DNA from: Amoebophrya sp. A120
Taxonomy: Eukaryota; Sar; Dinophyceae; Syndiniales; Amoebophryaceae
Length of the DNA: 64,000 nt
Assembly (NCBI GenBank): GCA_905178155.1
Contig: CAJINV010000008.1
Location: forward strand, 1,612,001 to 1,676,000
Reading direction: 5' to 3'
Made by a program: the position numbers and the translations under genes. The notes below the pieces were generated by a model. That model was not told the origin of the DNA. It worked only from the letters and a program-made list of their open reading frames with translations, and made no database searches. Shown here in pieces: positions 56,901 to 64,000 of this stretch. Position 1 is the stretch's first letter. The number at the start of each line of letters is the position of its first letter.

Positions 56901-59900
56901 GCAACTGCTCCGGTGTCGACGTCGCGCTGCCGAGAAAAAGGTTGACGGGAACAAACGGCGCGTCGCCGAAGTACTCGATGTAGTCCGACAATGGCGCAGT
57001 ATAATTTATTCCACTCGCGGCCGCCTCGCGTTGATGTTGCGCAGCATTCATTTCGGCTTCCAGTCGGATTTCCTGTATGTTCTCCCTACTGGTCCTCAGA
57101 AAGTTTTCCTGACGACTGCGGTCTGCGCGCGCACCGCAAGACGGGCAGGTCACCACTCTGCGACCATTATTTATTTCCGTGTAGTGTTTGCGATTGTTCG
57201 TCGCCACCATGCGTTTGCAATTGACGCACAGCAGGTGTCGGAAGCGGAAAAACGCGTTCACCAAGGCCGACACGTCACCGGCGTGCGTGAAGGCGTAGTT
57301 TCGCAGCCACTGCTTCCAGACAGCTTGTCTCTGTTGCTCGTCGATCATGTCATCGAAAAGAAAAAGATGAGAAAAAGTTGCAGGCATACTAGGACTTTCG
57401 GGCTCCGCGTTGATCGACGTTTTTGGCTGCTCGTCCCCCGCGAGCGTGTATGGTAGCAGCACTTCGGGATAGTCGTGAACGTACGAGTTTACTAACTGCG
57501 GAAGCTGCAACGGCGATGCTGCGCCGTCGGCGTCGCTGCTCCTTGATTTTTTATTCCCTGCAGCAGCTGTGATCTGTTCGCCGAACAGTCCGCGAATCAC
57601 CCCCTCAATTTCGGTCGAACGAGCGACGGCGGTTGCCGATCCTGACGCGGAGGAGGTGGAAAAAGCCAGCTTTCTTTTTTTGTTTGGCGCCGAGCCTCCG
57701 GGAGAGGCTGCGTTTGCTGTCGGCTCAGCAGGTCCGTCAGAACCAGTAGTAGTCCCCCTTCCCGCGCCGGTATTAACATGCACCATATTGGACAGCAGCA
57801 TGTGAAGCTTCTCCTTCTCAAACAGCTTGCCGCTGTACTTCTGCAAGAACTCAGCGTTCGTAGTGTAGTCGGCGGTCGGGGAAGACAGAAGTTCGTTTAC
57901 TTTCTCCGGGGCAACGTCCCAGTTCTCGCAATGCGTGATAATGTCCGTATAGACCTGCGTCAAGAACTGTTCGTCTGCTGCGCGCTGCTGGGCGGTGGTG
58001 GAGGACGTAGGGGTTCTTTCCGCCGCACAGCTGATGCGGGTTGCCTCCGTAGCTGCTTCACAGAAAAATTCTGAGAAAATACCAGCGGCTGGTGTTCTTT
58101 GTGGTGGAGTTGACGTAGCGATGCCCTCTACTTCCCCGGACAACTTCTTCGGTGACGCGTCTTGCAACGCCTTTGACACAGCAGAGAGAACGACTCGTCG
58201 ATCGGCGGCAGGAGTCGAAAACCCGGACACGAGGAACAAAGAGGAGATGAAAAGCCAAGAGCTCGCAACGGAATGATTGCTCACCTCGGCTAGAAGTACT
58301 TCTTGTGCTTTGCCATCGGGGTCGTGTAGAAGCGACACGAACTGCTGCTCAATGTTGATGCTCGTCGCGTTGTTCTCCTTGCAACAAAACCAGGAAAGTT
58401 CTAGATGGGAAAGCAGTTCAGGTATACTCAAGAATGCGGCCAAAACTTTCACACCCGATGCGCTCAGTGCCCGGTCGCCGTAGAAATTCTTCATCGCATG
58501 CACCAAGGCAAGCATTCTTCTTGTTCCCGAGAACGATTGTGTGCTTTCTTGTAGCTGTGCACCGTCTCCTTCCACCGCGGCTGCACCGGAAGTGATTATT
58601 ATTTCCGGGAGAATTTTTCCCTCGCCGCACATTTTCCTCGCAACGTCGACGCAAAAGTCCTGGTAAAAAGGAATGAGATCCTTCAGAAGTCGAAGGACTG
58701 GTAGCTGCTGGGTGCAGTTCTGCATGTCGGTTCGCAGCTTTTCCTCGCAAGGTTTGATCTGCGGCAGAAACCCATCGTTTCTCCAAAACGAAACCGGCGT
58801 CTTTGCAGATTGGCCCCGGAGGGACGATTCACCACCAGTACTAGCCGACGCCAAGTAGTCAAAGACTGGCCTCCACATCCACTCCGAGCGTTTTTGTTGA
58901 ACTGCTTCCTCGTCCTTTGCCGCACCTCCAAAGAGCTCGCTGATTGCGTCGTAATAGTTTCGAAGATCGTTCTCGGCCAGAAGGAGCGGCAAAACGACAC
59001 CTTGTACCGTATTGTCCAAACGGTCGTCCAGCTCCTTCACTGCCAGAACCAGTTTCCCGCGCCATTCGGCATCGTCGAAAAACCTCTTTTGGAAAACTTC
59101 TTTCGCAAAGGCGCTGGCGCTCTTATTTTTCCCAGAACTTGAACTGCTGGTGGATGAAGAAAGAAGCAAACCGGCGATGCGTTCCTGCTTTAAAACAGCT
59201 TTCAACAGCTGCAAAAAGTAGGCGCGATCGTCCTGAAGCAGCATCTTCCGCAGCGTTTTGCGCTCCTCGTCCGCCGCCGGAAAGTCCGAATCCTCACCGG
59301 GCGGCGCGTAAGTTTGCTCCGGGAAGTTTGTCGCCAACACAAGCACCGCCAGCTTTACCGCTTCGCGGAGGCGCGGAAGCTTGTCCATCTTCGATAGCAA
59401 ATTGCTTGTGAGAAACCAGTCGGAGGAGCTCCTCGCCGTTAGAAGTCGTTTATTTGTTGGGACAGGAGCGGACGGGGAACCGGCGCCAGCTTTCAAAGAA
59501 GACGAGGACGTTGCCGGAACTACAGAAGCCGCCGACTGTGAAGACTGTCCGGGCGGCGAAGGAGGGGCCACGTCCAGTACCTGGGCGAAGTTCGTGAAAG
59601 CCTTCACCGCATATGGATTGCAAAAGTGTCTGGGTCTGGAAGGTTGCAACTTGTGATGCTGCATTTGGAACCCAAAAAAATCTGTATTGCATGAGTAGCA
59701 AAGGGAATGCAATTTTTGCTACGCTGAGAAGGCATTTGTGTAATGCGGAATAGGCATCAAGAAGCCCCCAAAAAATCTGTATTGCTAGGGTATGCATCAC
59801 AGACATCATGGCTCATGCAAAACGTGCATGACAAGTGTCAGAATCTTCCAGACCCAGACATTTTTGCATTTGATACCGCATTCGCCAAGACGAAGTCGAT

Positions 59901-60743
59901 GCGCTCGAGGTGCAAGCTGTCGTCTTTCTTGCAGCTCAAGTATTCTGCAAGCTTGCCACTGTCGAAGTTCAGCACCATCCGGAGAAAATCGCCACCCTTC
60001 TTCCGACAGAGGTCAATGAACGCGCGGCGCTTCTCAACGGTCGTGAAACACTTGTTCAGGTTCTGCTTCGCGTTCAGCACGACTGCTTTGGTTTCGTCGA
60101 ACAGAAGCAGGAACCAGACGATACCTTGTGGATGTTCAAGTTCAAATTCTCTTTTCGTATTGTTGGTGCCTGGGGGGCATACCATCATTCATCCTGCTGT
60201 TTTGTTTGGAGGAGCACGAGGAGAATCTATCTGATAGACTCTATCAGACTCGTAAACATAAACATCAACACAACTACGAACATGCCGTAGAAGAATAGAT
60301 ACGTAGTTCCACCAGCACTTCCGACTACATTGCACGTCTTTGGCATATTATTTTTGCACTAAACTGATTATACCCGCTCCGTTCTGAAACAAGCTTTTTG
60401 CGCCCTGCTTGCCCATTCCCTCGACGAAGACTGCGATTGCGTTGGTCATGCTCACCCGCACCCGCGAGTCTGCGGGGGCGACTTCCAGCCAGATTTTCTG
60501 GAAATTGATCTGCTCGAACAAGAGCGGTAGACTCTGCTTCGCACTGTCGTCGGCACACGTCTTCGTGAAGAATTCGCCCATCTTGGTCCAACCGGAAACC
60601 CGGGTGGCGTCATCCTTCTTCCCGATGGCTTTTAAACACAGTTCGAACTCATGCGAATTCGTGTTTGTCCCCTGGTTGTTCGCCGCGCGCGCCCCCGGGG
60701 CGAACGATCCGAGCAACGAGGCGGCGGACTGATAACCCGCCAT
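51000..60743 (-). CDS. LTN1: Listerin-type E3 ubiquitin ligase (ribosome-associated quality control)
   Basis: Listerin ubiquitinates nascent chains on stalled 60S subunits. The extreme C-terminus is the family RING: CMICYSVVH, CPTCKNKFHKACLSKWF, KSTCPLCKQPF-stop. The segment before it (FQLVDNYPLGPLVV) matches the RWD-like region. The N-terminal exon (60743-60374) has the family start IGKKDDATRVSGWTKMGEFF and DSRVRVSMTNAIAVF. Exons are 60743-60374, 60169-59876, 59606-54964, 54684-54456, 54145-54087 and 53813-51000. Intron 1 is GTATAA...CCCCCAG, phase 1; all other introns are introner elements. Total is 8409 bases, 2802 residues, far above the 1560-1770 of yeast and human. Near residue 1020 there is an extra CX2C...CX2C zinc-ribbon-like block (LLCVNCKRM, VTCPSCGA) that I do not know from other Listerins. 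Long Ser/Ala linkers account for part of the excess length. Confidence 0.85.
53819..54086. mobile_element. Introner-like element B (family 1) in Listerin
   Basis: The element is 268 bp with ends TATCAAATGTAAAAATG and CATTTTTACATTTGATA, perfectly inverted. TGTCTGGGTCTGGAAG occurs on both sides. The exact duplication AGAAG lies at 53814-53818 and 54087-54091. Removal gives LSSLASFPAG in frame. Interior orientation is like copy C and opposite to A and D. Confidence 0.9.
54151..54455. mobile_element. Introner-like element G (GC-run family) in Listerin
   Basis: The element is 305 bp. The left end is TATTACAATGAAAAATGCC with a C-run; the right end, read inward, is TACTACAGTGAAAAGTGCC with a C-run. 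The exact duplication CGCGA lies at 54146-54150 and 54456-54460. Removing element and duplication gives LERRARASLADCW in frame. Like element E, the inverted ends combine A-runs with CCCCC tracts, so the two may be related. Confidence 0.87.
54690..54963. mobile_element. Introner-like element C (family 1) in Listerin
   Basis: The element is 274 bp, beginning TATCAACTGTAAAAATG and ending CATTTTTACATTTGATA. The exact duplication GGAGA lies at 54685-54689 and 54964-54968. Removal rejoins TAKISTASTKPED in frame. The interior words TTGTCATGCACG and TTTTGCATGAGCC are found reverse-complemented in copy D. Confidence 0.9.
59612..59875. mobile_element. Introner-like element D (family 1) in Listerin
   Basis: The element is 264 bp, beginning TATGGATTGCAAAAGTG and ending TTTTTGCATTTGATA. 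The exact duplication CCGCA lies at 59607-59611 and 59876-59880. Removal rejoins VLANAVKAFTNFAQ in frame. It is inverted relative to B and C although the host gene is the same. Its transcript-side start carries GCAAAA instead of GTAAAA; a GTATCA overlapping the duplication is an alternative donor. Confidence 0.9.
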
Positions 60744-61997
60744 ATGTTGATGTTCCCTGAGCTACTAGTTTAGAGGATCAAACTAAAAGCCAAGAAGCCC
60801 CCCTAGTCTTATGGGTGTAGCCGGAGCGTCAGGAGGTGGGTCCCCAACATAAAAATGAGTAATCTCACTGGGATTGTTCAAATGGAGGGTATGGAACGTC
60901 AATGTTTCTAAGCTGCTGCCCGGCAACAATAAATGGCTGGAGGAAGAGAAAGTAAACAAGATAAATTCGAAAAGTGCGGGTAATTGTCGCTGCAGATGAA
61001 GATTTTCTACGTGGTCGCATCAACTAAATTAACAGTCTGAATCTGTGATCTTCATGAAAGCCGATCATGAACATGCAATTGCAAGGCTATCAGAAGCAGG
61101 ATCTGAAGGCGTGTTTTGTAATTCTGTTTTCTTGATCTCCTCTCGCGGGGGGGGTGCAGCGGTTATATTATTTCTTTGTGCTCGGACATGAATACCGGGC
61201 ACGAGAACGTACACCATGCTCGTAAAAGAAAAAAGTCCGGAGATCCTGAGCTTGTCCTACTTAGATTGTGATTTTTGAATATGAGCAGAACTACGACACA
61301 AAACATTGCGTCCCTTCCAAAACAAAAAGGAAAACGAAACCGCGACGTCGTGCTCCACATAAGAGAAAAACTTGTTGAGGTCGACGACTAAAAAGTAGCA
61401 ACGTCGCGATCGACTACTCTGAATGAGAACGATACGTCAGTTTTTTCGAACAGGTTCGATTCTGCATCGTTGTTGGTCAACGAAGGTGGGAGTCGGAAGA
61501 GTTGTTGGCTCCCTTCAAGTTCGGAGTCAGTTCTCGTCTTCTAGAGCCTCATTGCATTCGATCCAGCTCGAGCTCGTCGTCGCCGGTTGTCCAAAGTGAG
61601 AGGACATGGACGACGTGGTGCCAAGTATTATAGAAGCACAAGCATTCGAAAATCCATAGAAGAAGCAAAAAGAACAAGAGAAAGTCGCACATAGTCGGTC
61701 GTTTTCGAGGTTTTACGTCAGCAGGTCAAGGTACTAAAGTGACTGATCCCGACGTAATGGCTTTCGTCTGAGATGCTGTAAACCGAGATTCATACGTCGG
61801 ATGACGCAGCTGCTCGCGGCCTCAACAACCTGCCCATACTGATTCCTTAGCAGTACTACCGCGTGCTGCCGGTACGTGTTGAACTACCCCTCGATCATCT
61901 TCATCTCAAATGTCGCTAGTTTTCTTTTTTCAGCGTGTAGTTTTCTGCTCCTTCCGCCGTCGAGTAAGACAGTGCACAACTGTGCGGCACGACGTTG
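60744..61997. other. Intergenic region
   Basis: Upstream region of Listerin. No gene is supported; frames are short. A GGTTCGATTC word near 61453 recalls a tRNA T-loop, but the flanks do not fold as a tRNA. Confidence 0.4.
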
Positions 61998-62246
61998 CTA
62001 TTGAGTCTGCAGATTTTGGGCCATTTCGGTCGAGGCTTTGACGACAATCGAGTGTGCCTCGATCATCCGATCCATGCATTTTGCAAGGCAAATCTGGTCC
62101 GGTTTTCCGAGCGAATCCGGAAAGCTGGATTGCCCATTCGGAAAGCACTTCTCGAAGCAGGTCTTCTGGATCTGCTGCTGCAACATCTGCACAACCGCGA
62201 GATTCAGCTGGTTCTGCATCTCTGCCACCTGCCTTGTCTGATCCAT
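61998..62246 (-). CDS. Small Tim chaperone, Tim13-like
   Basis: 82 residues, ATG at 62246. Small Tims form hexamers in the mitochondrial intermembrane space that escort hydrophobic proteins to the TIM22 and SAM complexes. The twin CX3C signature is present: CFEKC and CLAKC, separated by about 18 residues, slightly wider than usual. The sequence CLAKCMDRMIEAHSIV after the second pair resembles Tim13 (CMDRYMDAW), while the N-terminal helix (AVVQMLQQQIQKTC) fits the Tim8/Tim13 group. An in-frame TTG further upstream is not needed. No introns. Confidence 0.85.
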   Translation of the reverse strand: MDQTRQVAEMQNQLNLAVVQMLQQQIQKTCFEKCFPNGQSSFPDSLGKPDQICLAKCMDRMIEAHSIVVKASTEMAQNLQTQ

Positions 62247-63185
62247 CTTTTCGGTTTTTTGGGTGTCTCTGTCCTGCGAGCGGAACAACGAGTTATTTTG
62301 GCTACTACCAGAATCTAATTCTGATTGAAAAATTGAAATTCTCTGTAATGTTGTTCTTCTTCTTCCTACATGACCATGAGTACTTCTACGACTAAATGAA
62401 AATCAACGAGAAAGTGAGAGTTCTGTGGGTGACGGCGACGGCCTGCAGAAGTCTATGATTCGCATGCTAGTCGTTGTCGTTCTTGTTGATCATGTTGCAT
62501 GTGCATCATCAGATAGCAGGATAAGATTACGACCTTGAATTCAGATAAGGATATATCTTCTTCTTGCAGTAGAAAGTACAGCGCTGCGGTGGAGTGAAGA
62601 TCGTGGAAAAAAAAGCACCAGGAAGCTGCGTGATCTGTATGTTTTTTCCTGTACTCTTCGGAATGATGTCACACGAAGAAAAAGCAGTCGCCGGGCCGGC
62701 GCCTTCTTGCTAATCGTAACCTTGCCAAAAACTACAAGTTGAAATTTTTGCGCTTGACCCTCAAGGACGATGGATTGCAGCACAGCAGCTAGGAACGAGC
62801 GGAAAAAAAAAGAGCAGCTGCGACAGAACACACAACGTAAAAATCATGAATTATCTCGTCCTCGCACGGCCTGAGGAGCCGCTCCGTATCCCTGTCGCAC
62901 AATCGTGCGGTCAGAGACTGAAATTTAAATGAAATGGCTGTCGATTGATATCTCAAGTACCAACGATAGTGCAAGTTCGAGGCCTCTCTACTTGTTCTGT
63001 TTCTCATATTCAGAGACTGGGCAACGGCAAACAAACGCTTCTTGCTTCAGCTATTCATTGATTGAGCGTAGTAGCTCAACTGAATGAAAGCGTGAAACAG
63101 CAACGAGGCAAAACTGCAGAAGAAACTACTAGCAAAACGTAGCCAAAATGAAACATGTCGTGGAAATCGAAATCATACAGTCAAA
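62247..63185. other. Intergenic region
   Basis: AT-rich spacer with short frames on both strands. No exon with clear splice signals was found. Confidence 0.4.
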
Positions 63186-64000
63186 TTACAAAAAACCTTT
63201 CACGGCGCTGTGCGCCCCAATTGGCTGCTCGCTACCATGTTTGGTTCCAGTTCTTGTCTTGGGAAGAAACAAGATCCGCCGAATACCACAAGCACCAGCT
63301 CGAGCACCACCACAAGTCGTGGTTGCAGTGGCATGAATGTCGAGTAAACCTGTTGAGACCATTCTGGAACCGGCGAACCTACCTACCTTGAGACCTATCT
63401 TCCCAGTTCCTACGAGTGCTTTTCCGGTGAGTCTACCTGCTCCCAAGGCGACTCGCCCCGCTTTGTACTGAGACATCGGATCCGTTACGTTGCGATGGAG
63501 AAGTATCGAAATGACATGTCGCTTCACATCTTGTCAAAATTGCGTTTGGTACAGCTTGGTTGGCCTTGTAGTAGTGCCAGCGCGCTACGTTTTTCAATGA
63601 ATGGAAAGAAGCTCGACAAGTCTGCCGAACTGTACAACGACCGTGCTAGCCATTGCCTTTCGACGCCATAATTCGTCGTATTCGGATAAGCATGCACGAC
63701 GCACACACATCAGAGACAATTCGAATAGATGCACGCAACACGAATAGAGAGAAGCGACATGCGCGCAGTTCGATAGCAGCGCCCGCGGTCGCATCGTAGG
63801 CTGCCGCCTTTATGTCACCGGCGGCGTTGTACGTGCGCTTGACTTTGGACCTTTCGTCAAACGCGTCGATGAGACTCTTTGGCTTGTACTCCCCCTCCTG
63901 CCGCGCTTCCCACTCCGAGGCACTGGAGGTTTTCATGCCCAACAAGGCGCCGGGTGTAAACCGGAACCGCGGATCCGCTCCCTCCGCCGTGACGCGGGCG
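63186..64000 (-). CDS. Partial unidentified gene at the window edge
   Basis: The 5' part lies beyond the window. An exon open from the edge contains GADPRFRFTPGALLGMK, SEWEARQEGEYKPKSLIDAF and GDIKAAAYDATAGAA. A small exon at 63469-63387 is well bounded: acceptor GATGTCTCAG, then Gly/Lys-rich peptide (GKALVGTGKIGLK), then donor AAG|GTAGGT. The Gly-Lys-Val repeats look like a low-complexity or amphipathic helix segment. No domain was recognised, and the 3' end is not defined. Confidence 0.4.

Noticed and set aside
61440-61465. tRNA-like GGTTCGATTC word
   Set aside because: No acceptor stem or anticodon arm can be formed by the flanking bases.
1-64000. CRISPR arrays, bacterial operons or ribosome-binding sites
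   Set aside because: No regularly spaced short repeats were seen, and the intron structure and gene families are eukaryotic.

Overview
The window is nuclear DNA of a unicellular eukaryote. Genes are split by introns, and the recognisable products are eukaryotic: a Listerin-type ubiquitin ligase, a small Tim chaperone, a mitochondrial inner-membrane peptidase, a plant-type phosphofructokinase and a SHIPPO-repeat flagellar protein. Two things point to an alveolate, most likely a dinoflagellate and perhaps a syndinian such as Amoebophrya. First, every gene from about 4.6 kb to the right edge lies on the minus strand. Second, several introns are mobile 'introner' elements with terminal inverted repeats and 5-bp target-site duplications. 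The taxon is an inference; no rRNA or spliced-leader sequence was seen.

Layout. 1-3.2 kb holds the 3' end of a non-LTR retrotransposon (RNase H plus a CCHC finger, frameshifted) with tandem repeats in its tail; 3.2-4.5 kb is AT-rich repeat DNA. From there on all genes are on the minus strand: a secreted/membrane protein with an Ala/Lys tail (4.6-7.7 kb); a SHIPPO PG-rich repeat protein (9.4-11.4); a small two-exon protein (11.7-12.0); a GC-rich island without a clear gene (13.1-14.0); an FkbM-type methyltransferase (14.3-17.4); a 1590-residue single-exon 3'-5' exonuclease protein of Mut-7/EXD type (18.1-22.8); two unidentified many-exon genes (23.1-25.1); unidentified genes (25.2-30.1); phosphofructokinase (31.9-35.0); a small unknown (35.0-35.5); an M14-like peptidase (36.8-39.1); two coiled-coil genes (39.6-46.9), the larger resembling CSPP1-type ciliary/centrosomal proteins; an AN1/PUB protein ending in a CaaX box (47.6-48.9); an Imp-type mitochondrial peptidase (49.0-50.1); Listerin (51.0-60.7); a Tim13-like chaperone (62.0-62.2); and an unfinished gene at the right edge.

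The main discovery is the set of introner-like elements. Four copies share the end motif TGTCTGGGTCTGGAAG (one in the FkbM gene, three in Listerin). Three more belong to other TIR families (one in Listerin, two in the CSPP1-like gene). Each is flanked by an exact 5-bp duplication, and removing the element plus one duplication rejoins the reading frame. Copies of the main family occur in both internal orientations within same-strand genes, so intron function does not seem to depend on orientation. Two or three other introns (notably in phosphofructokinase) do not fit simple GT-AG boundaries. Gene models here were joined by eye from reading frame, splice-site and phase agreement; transcript data were not available.
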